DNA of 64,000 nucleotides from Klenkia brasiliensis (lineage in GTDB: Bacteria; Actinomycetota; Actinomycetes; Mycobacteriales; Geodermatophilaceae), in assembly GCF_900100695.1 (NCBI RefSeq), contig NZ_FNCF01000004.1:372001-436000 (forward strand), read 5' to 3'. Both the position numbers and the translations under genes were made by a program. Within the stretch, counting starts at the first letter, position 1, and each line of letters starts with the position of its first letter. The notes below the pieces were generated by a model. That model was not told the origin of the DNA and made no database searches. It worked only from the letters and a program-made list of their open reading frames with translations. Positions 54,301 through 62,379 of the stretch are shown here, one piece after another.

Positions 54301-55056
54301 ATGGCTCCCGCGCACCCCCACGACCACGCACCCGACGACCACCACGGCGACCACGGGCACGACCACGAGCACCACGACCACGGCTCGGCGGAGCAGATGG
54401 CGGCGTGGCGGGACACCGACCCGTCGCTGTGGTTCACCGAGGCGTTCTGGGACGACCGCTACCGCGAGCGGCCGATCTGGTCGGGCAACGCGAACCAGCG
54501 GCTGGTCGAGACCGCCACCGAGCTGGCACCCGGCCGTGCGCTCGACGTCGGCTGCGGCGAGGGCGGCGACGCGATCTGGCTGGCCGCCCGGGGCTGGCAG
54601 GTCACCGCCACCGACGTCTCGCCGGTCGCCCTCGAGCGCGCCCGCGAGGCCGCCCGCGCGGCCGGCGTCGCGGACGCGATCACCTTCGAGCACTCCGACG
54701 GCCGCAGCGACTGGGCCCCGCCGGCCGGCGCCCACGACCTGGTCACCGTCTCCTTCGTGCAGTTCCCGCGTGCCGAGCTCACCGGTTTCCACCGCAAGCT
54801 CGCCGCCGCGGTCGCCCCCGGCGGCACCCTGCTCATCACCGCGCACCACGCCGACTCCCACGGTGGCGGCGAGACCCCGTTCAGCGCCGAGCTGTTCGCC
54901 ACCGCCGCCGAGATGGCCGCCGGGCTCGACCTGGGCCCCGACTGGCAGGTGTCGGCGACCGACCCCACCCGCGAGGCGGTCGTCCCGCCCGGGCCCGGGG
55001 GGCGTCCCACGACGGTCCGGGACGCGGTGCTGCGGGCGGTGCGCGCCCCCGTCTAG
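54301..55056 (+). CDS. SAM-dependent methyltransferase with His-rich N-terminus
   Basis: 251 aa. Residues 5-28 are His/Asp-rich (HPHDHAPDDHHG, then further His), a likely metal-binding tail. The class I methyltransferase follows: RALDVGCGEGGDAIWLAARGWQVTATDVS, then HDLVTVSFVQFP and APGGTLLITAHH. The core resembles TehB/thiopurine-type enzymes that act on metalloids or toxic small molecules. An in-frame GTG at 54271 is a possible longer start. Confidence 0.82.
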   Translation: MAPAHPHDHAPDDHHGDHGHDHEHHDHGSAEQMAAWRDTDPSLWFTEAFWDDRYRERPIWSGNANQRLVETATELAPGRALDVGCGEGGDAIWLAARGWQVTATDVSPVALERAREAARAAGVADAITFEHSDGRSDWAPPAGAHDLVTVSFVQFPRAELTGFHRKLAAAVAPGGTLLITAHHADSHGGGETPFSAELFATAAEMAAGLDLGPDWQVSATDPTREAVVPPGPGGRPTTVRDAVLRAVRAPV

Positions 55057-55059
55057 GGT
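55054..55059 (+). promoter_or_regulatory. -10 TAGGGT, leaderless spacing
   Basis: TAGGGT ends 7 bases before GTG 55067; its first three bases are the stop codon of the upstream methyltransferase. Confidence 0.5.
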
Positions 55060-55066
55060 CGCCAGG

Positions 55067-55819
55067 GTGCCGCAGCCGCAGACCCCGCCCGCCGGCCCCG
55101 CCGAGCCCCCGGTCCGCGCTGCCGCGGTGTGGGCGGCGCTGGACCCGCTGGTCGGCGGTGCGCCGCTGCAGGTGCTCGACGTCGGCGGCGGCGCCGGGGT
55201 GTTCGCGGTGCCGCTGGCCCAGCGCGGCCACTCCGTCACCGTCGTGGACACCTCCGCCGACGCGCTGGCCACCCTGCGGCGCCGCGCCGACCTCGCCGGG
55301 GTGGGCGGCCTGGTCCGCGGCGTGCAGGGCGACGCCGACGCGCTCGGCGCCGTCGCCGGCCTGGACGGCGGCTACGACCTGGCCCTGGTGCACGCCGTCC
55401 TCGAGGTGGTCGACGACCCCGCCGCCACCCTGGCCGGCATCGCGGCGGCGCTGCGCCCCGGCGGCCGGCTGAGCCTGACCGCCGCCAACCGGGCCGGGGC
55501 CGTCCTCGCCCGGGCCCTGGGCGGCCACCCGGTGGAGGCCCACGCCCTGCTCGGAGACCGCGACCCCGCCCCCGACCGGGCCCGCACCCGGCTCGCCCGG
55601 CGCCGGTTCAGCCCCGACGAGCTGCTGACCCTGGTGCACGACGCGGGCCTGCAGGCGGGGGAGTGGCGCGGGGTGTCCGTGGTCGCCGACCTGCTGGAGT
55701 CGACCTCCGGCGCCGACCCCGACGCGCTGCGCCGGCTGGAGCTGGAGCTCGCCGGCCTGTCGCCCTACCGCGACGTCGCCACCGCTCTGCACGTCGTCGC
55801 CACCCGCGACACGTTGTGA
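55067..55819 (+). CDS. SAM-dependent methyltransferase
   Basis: 250 aa. Motif I is LQVLDVGGGAGVFAVPLAQRGHSVTVVDTS; DLALVHAVLEVVDDPAATLAGIAAALRPGGRLSL and the C-terminal RRFSPDELLTLVHDAGL complete the pattern. It is SmtA/CmoM-like in outline. The substrate is unknown. The GTG 55067 start fits the -10 spacing. Its stop overlaps the next start (GTGA). Confidence 0.83.
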   Translation: MPQPQTPPAGPAEPPVRAAAVWAALDPLVGGAPLQVLDVGGGAGVFAVPLAQRGHSVTVVDTSADALATLRRRADLAGVGGLVRGVQGDADALGAVAGLDGGYDLALVHAVLEVVDDPAATLAGIAAALRPGGRLSLTAANRAGAVLARALGGHPVEAHALLGDRDPAPDRARTRLARRRFSPDELLTLVHDAGLQAGEWRGVSVVADLLESTSGADPDALRRLELELAGLSPYRDVATALHVVATRDTL

Positions 55820-56964
55820 CGCTCCCCGCCGACCTGCACCGCCCGGCCTACGGCTCGGCGACGCTGGCCGACGTGCTGCCCTCGGTCTCGGCCGCGCTCG
55901 GCGTCGGCGACGCCGACCGCCTCGGCCTGGCCGAGCACCTGCACGGCGCCCGCCGGGTCGCCGTCCTGCTGGTCGACGGCCTGGGCGCGGACCTGCTGCG
56001 CGCGCACGCCGACCTCGCGCCCACCCTCGCCGGGCTGGCGCACCCCCTCGGCGACCTGCAGGCCCCCTGCCCCAGCACCACCCCGGTCAGCCTGACCAGC
56101 CTGGGCACCGGGGTGCCGCCGGGCGCGCACGGGGTGCTCGGGTTCGTCACCGACGTCCCCGGGGAGGACCGGCCGCTGACCCACACGCAGTGGACCGACG
56201 ACCCCGACCCGGCCCGCTGGCAGGCGCGCCCCACCGTCTTCGCCGGGCTCGCCGCCGCCGACGTGCCCTCCACCGTGGTCGGCCCCTACGCCTACGCCGG
56301 CTCCGGTCTGACCGACGCCGCCTACCGCGGTGCCCGGTACGCCCCGGCGGTCAGCCCCGGCGACCTGGCCGGGGTGCTCACGCGCTCGCTGGCCGCCGCC
56401 GACCGCACCCTGGTCTACGGCTACCACGCCGAGCTCGACCTGACCGGGCACGTGCGCGGGGTGGACTCCCCGTCCTGGCGCCAGCAGCTGGCCCACGTGG
56501 ACCTCGTGGTGGCCCAGGTGCTCGACGGACTGCCCGACGACGCCGCCCTCCTGGTGACCGCCGACCACGGCATGCTCGACGTCCCGGCCACCACCCGGCT
56601 CGACGTCGACGCCACGCCGTCGCTCACCGAGGGCGTCCGGCTGCTGGCCGGCGAGCCGCGGGCCCGCTACGTGCACGCCGTGCCCGGGGCCGCCGACGAC
56701 GTCCTCGCCGCCTGGCGGGACGAGCTCGGTGACCGCGCCTGGGTGGTGGGCCGCGACGAGGCGGTCGCCAGCGGGGTGTTCGGCCCGGTCGAGGACGACC
56801 TGGTCGCCCGGATCGGCGACGTCGTGGCCCTGGCCCGCGGCACCTGGGCGGTCACCGCCACCCGGCGCGAGCCGGTGCCCTCGGTGCTGGCGGCCTACCA
56901 CGGCTCGCTGACTGCGACCGAGCTGGCGATCCCGCTGCTGGTGGGCCGGGGGGCCGCGCTGTGA
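55816..56964 (+). CDS. Alkaline-phosphatase-superfamily nucleotide pyrophosphatase/phosphodiesterase-like protein
   Basis: 382 aa. RVAVLLVDGLGADLLRAH gives the first metal Asp. CPSTTPVSLTSLGTG contains the Thr nucleophile, and HTQW and GYHAELDLTGHVRGVDS lead to LLVTADHGMLDV, the second metal site. It fits type I phosphodiesterases/nucleotide pyrophosphatases. It is probably cytosolic, since no signal is seen. It is coupled at both ends by 4-base overlaps. Confidence 0.85.
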   Translation: MTLPADLHRPAYGSATLADVLPSVSAALGVGDADRLGLAEHLHGARRVAVLLVDGLGADLLRAHADLAPTLAGLAHPLGDLQAPCPSTTPVSLTSLGTGVPPGAHGVLGFVTDVPGEDRPLTHTQWTDDPDPARWQARPTVFAGLAAADVPSTVVGPYAYAGSGLTDAAYRGARYAPAVSPGDLAGVLTRSLAAADRTLVYGYHAELDLTGHVRGVDSPSWRQQLAHVDLVVAQVLDGLPDDAALLVTADHGMLDVPATTRLDVDATPSLTEGVRLLAGEPRARYVHAVPGAADDVLAAWRDELGDRAWVVGRDEAVASGVFGPVEDDLVARIGDVVALARGTWAVTATRREPVPSVLAAYHGSLTATELAIPLLVGRGAAL

Positions 56965-57320
56965 GCGGCCCGCTGCTGACCGTGTGCCGCGGCTGCTGCT
57001 GCGGCCGCGCCGAGAAGCACCCCGGCACCGACCACCGCGCGCAGCTGGACGCCTTCCGGGCCGGCGGGGCGACGGTGCGGGTGGTCGACTGCCTGGACGC
57101 CTGCGAGCGGTCCAACGTCGTGGTGGTCAGCCCCAGCCCCGCCGGGCGGGCCGCCGGCGCCCGGCCGCAGTGGGTGGGCGGTGTCCTGGAGGAGGAGATC
57201 ACCCAGGACGTGCTGCAGTGGGTGGCCGACGGCGGGCCCGGCGTCGCCGACCCGCCGGACTTCCTCGACCTGTCGTTCTTCCAGCCCTCGCGCCGGGTGC
57301 GCGGGGAGGCCGGCCTCTAG
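56961..57320 (+). CDS. Thioredoxin-like [2Fe-2S] ferredoxin-type protein
   Basis: 119 aa. The Cys pattern is VCRGCCCGRAEKHPG and, 35 residues on, DCLDACERSNVVVV, the layout of thioredoxin-fold (2Fe-2S) ferredoxins. GTG 56961 overlaps the phosphodiesterase stop. It meets the sucrase-ferredoxin gene tail to tail with a 4-base overlap, so two related redox proteins face each other. Confidence 0.82.
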   Translation: MSGPLLTVCRGCCCGRAEKHPGTDHRAQLDAFRAGGATVRVVDCLDACERSNVVVVSPSPAGRAAGARPQWVGGVLEEEITQDVLQWVADGGPGVADPPDFLDLSFFQPSRRVRGEAGL

Positions 57321-58267
57321 CCGACCGAGACCGGGTGCCAGGTCCGCCAGCGCCCCGGCTTGAGCGCAGCGCAGGTCAGCAGCCGGGCGTCGGCCGACAG
57401 CCGGCTGTCCAGCACCACCGCGACGTCGCCGTCGGGCCCGCGCAGGTCGACCTCCCACCGCTCCGTGCCGTCGTCGGCCGCGCCTCCCGACCGCACCGAG
57501 AGCACCGGCAGGTCGGCCACGCCCAGCAGGCCCAGCTCGACCCGGGCGAACTGCTGCGCGGCCTGCGCCGGCGGCGTCAGCCCGGCCCGGCCGCGCAGAC
57601 CCTCGAGCAGCACCTCACCGCGCGCGTGCGCCTCGGCCAGCCCGCCGCCGTCCTCGGGCACCTGGCCGTAGAGGTGCCCGGTGGGCAGCACCAGCACGTT
57701 CGCGGCGAACCGGTCGCCGCCCAGGTGGCTGGTCTCCCAGACGTCCCCGGACAGCGTCCGGGCCAGCGGGCGGCCGCGCACCGCGCAGCAGGCGTCGTGC
57801 CCGCCGTGCGTGCAGACCAGGAAGGACGGCGCGTCGACCTGCACGCCGACCGAGCCGTCCAGCGGCACCTCGAGCAGCTCGGCGTCCCGGGTGCGCCGTG
57901 ACCACCGCACCCAGCCCTCGCGGACGTCGGCGACCGCCCACCGGCCCTGCGAGTCGGCCAGCTTCTCGCCGGGCCGGCGCACCATCTGGATCCGCAGGCC
58001 GGCCTCGCGGGCGCGCTGCGCCAGGCGGGGGGCGACGTCGGCGTCGAAGCGGGACTGCAGCAGGGCGTCGCGGCCCCACGGCCCGGGCTGCTCCACCAGG
58101 AGCCAGCGGCGGGCCGGGGGAGCGGTGGCCAGCGGGGAGTCACCGGCCAGCAGCGCCTGCACCGAGCAGCGGCCGGCGTCCAGCCGGCCGACGGGGCGGC
58201 GCCTCGGGTCGGGGTGCTGGCAGTACGGGTCCTCCGGCGCCCCGTCGGGCAGCTGTTCCGCGGTCAT
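57317..58267 (-). CDS. Sucraseferredoxin-like protein
   Basis: 316 aa. PF06999-type marks: VEQPGPWGRDALLQSRFD, SFLVCTHGGHDACCAVRGRPLARTL with Cys in CTHG and CC, and TSHLGGDRFAANVLVLPTGHLYG. A C-terminal region follows (VELGLLGVADLPVLSV). Members carry a thioredoxin-like [2Fe-2S] fold; their reaction is mostly unknown. ATG 58267 overlaps the cupin-4 stop (ATGA), so the two are an operon. Confidence 0.83.
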   Translation of the reverse strand: MTAEQLPDGAPEDPYCQHPDPRRRPVGRLDAGRCSVQALLAGDSPLATAPPARRWLLVEQPGPWGRDALLQSRFDADVAPRLAQRAREAGLRIQMVRRPGEKLADSQGRWAVADVREGWVRWSRRTRDAELLEVPLDGSVGVQVDAPSFLVCTHGGHDACCAVRGRPLARTLSGDVWETSHLGGDRFAANVLVLPTGHLYGQVPEDGGGLAEAHARGEVLLEGLRGRAGLTPPAQAAQQFARVELGLLGVADLPVLSVRSGGAADDGTERWEVDLRGPDGDVAVVLDSRLSADARLLTCAALKPGRWRTWHPVSVG

Positions 58268-59532
58268 CGGCTCCCATGGTGCACGGCTGCACCGGGCCGT
58301 GCGTCGGGGACGACGGCCACGGCCTCCACCACCAGCCGGCGGGCCAGCTCGACCTGCTCGTCGGCGCCCAGGCCGGGCAGGTCGCCCACCTTGAGCTCGC
58401 CCACGGCCAGCAGCTCGGCCAGCGCCGGGCGCTGGGCCGCGGGGAAGGTGCGGTGCTGCCGTCCGGTCACCAGCACGACCTGCTCGCCGACGGCGTCGCG
58501 CAGCTGCACCCGCAGCCGCGGGCGCACCCTTAGCACCGTGTCGGAGGACAGCGAGGCCGCGGCGGTGGACTGCGCCAGCGGGGCCACCGGCTCCGGGCGC
58601 ACCTGCGCCCAGGTCCGCGACCGCAGCCGGTCGGCCACCGCGGCCGGGTCGACCCGGTCCAGCGCGGCGTGCAGGCCCGCGATGACCGCGGCGACGTCGT
58701 CGGCGGTGCTGCGCGGGTCGGCCAGGTCGACACCCAGCGGCAGCGAGGTGCGCAGCGCGGGGTCGTCGACGGCGAGGGTGCGCACCAGGTCGAGCGCGGA
58801 CTCCACCGCGCTCCACCGGGTCACGTCGTGCACGCCGATGGTCAGGTGCGCGCTGATCTCGCCCAGGGCGCGCGCCGAGTGCAGGTAGCCCCGCGGCAGG
58901 TAGAGCGCGTCGCCGGGGCGCAGCACGGCGTCGATGACCGGTTCCTCAGCCGCACGGGCAGCCACCGCGTCGGCCCGCTCGCCCCAGGGCTGGGTGCGGA
59001 GGGGGTCGGTGAGCACCGGCTCGTGGATGGTCCAGTGCTTCTCGCCGGCGACCTGCAGGACGAAGACGTCGTGCACGTCGTAGTGCGGGGAGAAGCCCTG
59101 CGAGGACGGCGGGGTGATGTAGGCGTTGACCTGCGTGGGGTGGCCCAGCTCGGCGGCGAGCGCGTCGGCGAAGGCGATGAGCGGCGGCCAGAGGCGGTGC
59201 AGGCCCTGCAGCACCACCGTCGAGCCCTCGCTGAACAGCCGCAGGACGGCGTCGGAGGAGACCTGGTCGGCCACCTCGGCCCCCGCGCCGCCCGGGCCGG
59301 TGAAGCGCTTGGCGTCGACGACCTCGCCGTTGCGGGCGATGCGCAGGAAGGGGGTGCGCAGACCGCGGGTGCTCAGCAGCTCGTCGACGTCGGCCAGGGT
59401 GAGCAGGTCGGAGAAGTCCTGGCCCAGCTCGGCCGCGCTGGTCAGCAGCGGACGGCGGGCCCAGTACGCGACGGCGAACTCCGCCGGGTCGACGCCCACG
59501 CACCGGCGCAGGGCCGTTCCTCCGTGCTCCAC
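58264..59532 (-). CDS. JmjC/cupin-4 2-oxoglutarate oxygenase (ribosomal oxygenase-like)
   Basis: 422 aa. The metal site is HxD in FSPHYDVHDVFVLQVAGEKHW, with the second His in GDALYLPRGYLHSARA. The N-terminal VDPAEFAVAYWARRPLL and the C-terminal winged-helix-like part match the ROXA/YcfD and MINA53/NO66 families, which hydroxylate ribosomal proteins. GTG 59532 has AGGAGG 5 bases upstream. The target in actinobacteria is unknown. Confidence 0.86.
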   Translation of the reverse strand: MEHGGTALRRCVGVDPAEFAVAYWARRPLLTSAAELGQDFSDLLTLADVDELLSTRGLRTPFLRIARNGEVVDAKRFTGPGGAGAEVADQVSSDAVLRLFSEGSTVVLQGLHRLWPPLIAFADALAAELGHPTQVNAYITPPSSQGFSPHYDVHDVFVLQVAGEKHWTIHEPVLTDPLRTQPWGERADAVAARAAEEPVIDAVLRPGDALYLPRGYLHSARALGEISAHLTIGVHDVTRWSAVESALDLVRTLAVDDPALRTSLPLGVDLADPRSTADDVAAVIAGLHAALDRVDPAAVADRLRSRTWAQVRPEPVAPLAQSTAAASLSSDTVLRVRPRLRVQLRDAVGEQVVLVTGRQHRTFPAAQRPALAELLAVGELKVGDLPGLGADEQVELARRLVVEAVAVVPDARPGAAVHHGSR

Positions 59533-59621
59533 CTGTTCCTCCTCGTCCGCGGCGGGTGCCGGCCGACCCTGCCGTCCTCGTCGTGCCCGGAGCGGGCGCA
59601 CGTCGCCGCCCCGGTCGTGCC

Positions 59622-59665
59622 GAGGGCCGGGGGACCACCCGCGCTGGGATGGTGCCCCGGCCCTC
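59622..59665 (-). terminator. Hairpin downstream of the repeat protein gene
   Basis: GAGGGCCGGGG/CCCCGGCCCTC perfect 11-base arms (59622-59632, 59655-59665) with a 22-base loop, 15 bases after the stop of the minus-strand repeat-protein gene. Confidence 0.55.
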
Positions 59666-59680
59666 GCCGTGCTGCTCGGG

Positions 59681-59929
59681 TCAGGCCGAGCCGTCGGCCC
59701 CGCCGTCCTGCTGGCCCGGGGTGCCGCCACCGGCGCCGCTGTCCGCGGGGCCCTCGGCGCCGCCGTCCGCGCCGCCGTCCTGCTGGCCCGGGGTGCCCTC
59801 GCCGGCGCCGCTGTCCGCGGGGCCCTCGGCCGAGCCGTCCGCGCCGCCGTCGTGCTGACCCGGGGTGCCCTCGCCGGCACCGCTGTCGGCCGGACCCTCA
59901 ACGCTGGTCATGTCCTCGTCCTCGAACAC
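59681..59929 (-). CDS. Small acidic Gly-rich protein of three 24-residue repeats
   Basis: 82 aa. GTG 59929 is chosen because GGAGGA sits 6 bases upstream; ATG 59911 is an alternative. After VFEDEDMTSV come exactly three 24-residue units, each starting EGPADSGAG and ending DGGADG(S/G)A, with small changes at four sites. The whole is acidic, Gly/Ala-rich and probably disordered. The function is unknown. A matching 72-base repeat at 59684-59899 shows recent expansion, and a hairpin follows. Confidence 0.7.
   Translation of the reverse strand: MFEDEDMTSVEGPADSGAGEGTPGQHDGGADGSAEGPADSGAGEGTPGQQDGGADGGAEGPADSGAGGGTPGQQDGGADGSA
59684..59899. repeat. Three 72-base tandem repeats
   Basis: Three consecutive 72-base units encode the 24-residue repeats of the small protein and leave no partial unit before the stop. 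Copy differences are few (for example His/Gln at repeat position 16). Confidence 0.8.
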
Positions 59930-59956
59930 CGCGGTTCCTCCAAGAACTCGTCGTGC

Positions 59957-59974
59957 GACCGCCGGTCGGCGGTC
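59957..59974. promoter_or_regulatory. Inverted repeat in the divergent region 59930-60086
   Basis: GACCGCCG-GT-CGGCGGTC, perfect 8-base arms, between the repeat protein and the acyl-CoA dehydrogenase-like gene. The remainder of 59930-60086 holds no gene. Confidence 0.4.
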
Positions 59975-60086
59975 CCGGGGCCCTAGTACCGCGGTCCCGC
60001 CCGCGCTACACATGCCGAACGGCGTACGCGGAGGGACCTGCCCGTACCGGATTGGGATCCCCCGGTGCAGGGGTAGCGGGCGCTGC

Positions 60087-61052
60087 GTGCTCACCGAGGA
60101 CTGGTGCCCGCAGATCACCCGGACGGCTGCCGGTTTCACCGAGCTGGTCGCCTCGGGCTGGGCCCTGCCGTTGCCCGGACGAGGCTCCACCTCCCGGCGC
60201 TGGTCCGGCCTGACGGCGCTGGGGGCACGCGACCTGCCGCTGGCCCGCCTGGCCGAGGGCCACGCCGACGCGGTCGCCGTGCTGGCCGAGCTCGGCGGCC
60301 CGGACCCCGACCCCGGCGCGCGGCTGGGCGTGTGGGCCGCCGAGCCGCCCGACGGCCGGGTCACCGCCACCCGCACGGGCGGCGGCTGGACCCTGACCGG
60401 GACCAAGCGCTGGTGCTCCGGGGCGCGGGTGTGCACCGCGGCGCTGGTCACCGCGCACGCCGACGACGGCCGCCGGCTCTTCCTCGTCGACCTCGCCGAC
60501 CCGCGCGCGACCGCCGTCCCCGGTGCCTGGGCCGCGCCCGGGATGGCCGGCAGCGACACCGCCGACGTCCGGTTCGACGCCGTCCCCGCGCAGCCGGTCG
60601 GCGGCGTGCGGGGCTACCTCGACCGGCCGGGCTTCTGGCACGGCGGCATCGGCGTCGCCGCGGTCTGGGCCGGTGGCGCGCGGGCGGTGGCCGACCGGCT
60701 GGCCGCCGCCGTCGCGGCCGGGCCCGACCCGCTGCGGGACGCCGCCTGGGGCGCCGTCGACGTCGCGCTGTCCGCCCTCGACGCCGCGCTCGCGGTGGCC
60801 GCCGCCGAGGTGGACGCCGACCCGGTCGACCGGGCGGGCGCCGCTGCGGTGCGGGCGCAGCGGGTGCGCGGGCTGGCCGCCCGGACCGGGCTGGAGGTGC
60901 TGGCCACCACCGGCCGGGTGCTCGGCGCCGGCCCGGCCGCGCACGACGCGGCGCACGCCGCGCGCTGCGCCGACCTGGAGGTCTACCTGCGCCAGCACCA
61001 CGGCGAGCGGGACCTGGCCGCGCTCGCCGAGCCCCTGCGGGCCGCCCGGTGA
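60087..61052 (+). CDS. Acyl-CoA dehydrogenase-like flavoprotein (short form)
   Basis: 321 aa, shorter than the usual ACAD of about 380-400. The middle-domain region is LGVWAAEPPDGRVTATRTGGGWTLTGTKRWCSGARVCTAALVTA, and the helical C-terminus has AAWGAVDVALSALDAALAVAAAEVDADP. The N-terminal helical domain is reduced. The catalytic Glu region is not clear, so it may be an oxygenase-like or non-catalytic variant. It heads a four-gene chain with PIG-L, NodS-like and glycosyltransferase genes. GTG 60087 lacks a strong ribosome site. Confidence 0.78.
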   Translation: MLTEDWCPQITRTAAGFTELVASGWALPLPGRGSTSRRWSGLTALGARDLPLARLAEGHADAVAVLAELGGPDPDPGARLGVWAAEPPDGRVTATRTGGGWTLTGTKRWCSGARVCTAALVTAHADDGRRLFLVDLADPRATAVPGAWAAPGMAGSDTADVRFDAVPAQPVGGVRGYLDRPGFWHGGIGVAAVWAGGARAVADRLAAAVAAGPDPLRDAAWGAVDVALSALDAALAVAAAEVDADPVDRAGAAAVRAQRVRGLAARTGLEVLATTGRVLGAGPAAHDAAHAARCADLEVYLRQHHGERDLAALAEPLRAAR

Positions 61053-61783
61053 GCACCCCGGCGGCGGGTCACCGGCCCGGCGCGACGCCGGAGGAGGTCT
61101 GGGCGGCGCAGCGGCCGGCGTGGCCGGCGTGGCGGCGCGACCCGGGGTGGCGGCGGGTGGTCGTGTGCGCCGCGCACCCCGACGACGAGGTGCTCGGCGT
61201 CGGCGGCACGATGGCGCTGCTCGCCGCCGCCGGCGTGGACCTGGTGCACGTCGCGGTCACCGACGGGGAGGCCAGCCACCCCGGCAACCCGGTCCTCGGC
61301 CCGGCCGACCTCGCCGCGGCCCGGGAGCGGGAGTCCGGCGCCGCACTGGCCGCCCTCGGGGTGGCGCCGGTGGACGCCGTCCGGCTGCGGCTGCCCGACT
61401 CCGGGGTCGCCGAGCACGAGGCCGGGCTGACCGACGCCCTGGCACCCGTGCTGGCCGGGGCGGACCTGGTGCTCACCACCTGGACCGGGGACGGCCACCC
61501 CGACCACGAGGCGGTGGGCCGGGCCACCGTGGCCGCCGCGGGCGCACTCGGCGTGCCGGTCGCGCAGTACCCGGTGTGGGCCTGGCACTGGTCGCACCCC
61601 GGCGACCCCCGGTTGCCCTGGGACCGCGCCCGGGCGGTCGCGCTGCCGCCGGGGGTGCGGGACGCCAAGCGCGCCGCGGTCGCCTGCTTCACCACGCAGG
61701 TGCACCCGCTCGGGCCCGACCCGGCGGTGCTGCCCCCGGAGTTCCTGGCCCACGCCGACCGCGACCACGAGGTGCTCTGGTGA
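61049..61783 (+). CDS. PIG-L (LmbE-like) deacetylase
   Basis: 244 aa. The zinc motif is AAHPDDEVLGVGGT and the second part HPDHEAVGRATV, as in GlcNAc-PI and MshB-type N-deacetylases. The substrate is probably an N-acetylated sugar or sugar conjugate. GTG 61049 overlaps the ACAD-like stop and the methyltransferase starts inside its stop, both by 4 bases. Confidence 0.88.
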   Translation: MSTPAAGHRPGATPEEVWAAQRPAWPAWRRDPGWRRVVVCAAHPDDEVLGVGGTMALLAAAGVDLVHVAVTDGEASHPGNPVLGPADLAAARERESGAALAALGVAPVDAVRLRLPDSGVAEHEAGLTDALAPVLAGADLVLTTWTGDGHPDHEAVGRATVAAAGALGVPVAQYPVWAWHWSHPGDPRLPWDRARAVALPPGVRDAKRAAVACFTTQVHPLGPDPAVLPPEFLAHADRDHEVLW

Positions 61784-62379
61784 CCCTGCCCCCCACGTAC
61801 TTCGACGGCCTCTACGCCGACGCCGAGGACCCCTGGTCGATGCGCACCCGCTGGTACGAGCGCCGCAAGTACGCCCTCACCGCCGCCGCGCTGCCCCGGG
61901 AGCGCTACCGCGACGGGCTCGAGGTGGGCTGCTCGGTGGGGGAGCTGACCGCCGTCCTGGCCCCCCGCTGCGACCGGTTCGCCGCCTGGGACACCAGCGC
62001 CGCCGCGGTGGCCCGCGCCGCCGCACGCAACCCCGGTGTCGCCGTCGAGCAGCGGACCGCGCCGGTCGACCCGCTGCCGCCGGTGGACCTCCTGGTGCTC
62101 TCGGAGGTCCTCTACTACCTGTCACCGGCCGACCTCGCCGACCTGGTCGACCAGGTGCGGACGGCGGTCCGGCCCGGAGGCACCCTGCTCGCGGTGCACT
62201 GGCGGCACCCGGTGGCCGACTACCCGCAGACCGGCGACGCGGTGCAGGGGGCGCTGCGCGCCGGGCTGGACTGGCCGCGGGTGGCCACCCACGCCGAACC
62301 CGACCTGCTGCTGGACTGCTGGGTGCGCTCGGCCGACCCCCGTGATGCCTCGGTCGCCGCGGCGGAGGACCTCTGGTGA
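61780..62379 (+). CDS. NodS-like SAM methyltransferase
   Basis: 199 aa. YFDGLYADAEDPWSMRTRWYERRKYALTAAAL is the N-terminal pattern of NodS (N-methyltransferase of deacetylated Nod factors) and relatives. Motif I is LEVGCSVGELTAVLAPRCDRFAAWDTS, and motif II DLLVLSEVLYYLSP. It is likely to N-methylate the amine made by the PIG-L enzyme before it. It overlaps both neighbours by 4 bases. Confidence 0.86.
   Translation: MTLPPTYFDGLYADAEDPWSMRTRWYERRKYALTAAALPRERYRDGLEVGCSVGELTAVLAPRCDRFAAWDTSAAAVARAAARNPGVAVEQRTAPVDPLPPVDLLVLSEVLYYLSPADLADLVDQVRTAVRPGGTLLAVHWRHPVADYPQTGDAVQGALRAGLDWPRVATHAEPDLLLDCWVRSADPRDASVAAAEDLW

Noticed and set aside
59684-59899. CRISPR array
   Set aside because: Units are 72 bases, fully in frame and without unique spacers; it is a protein-coding tandem repeat.
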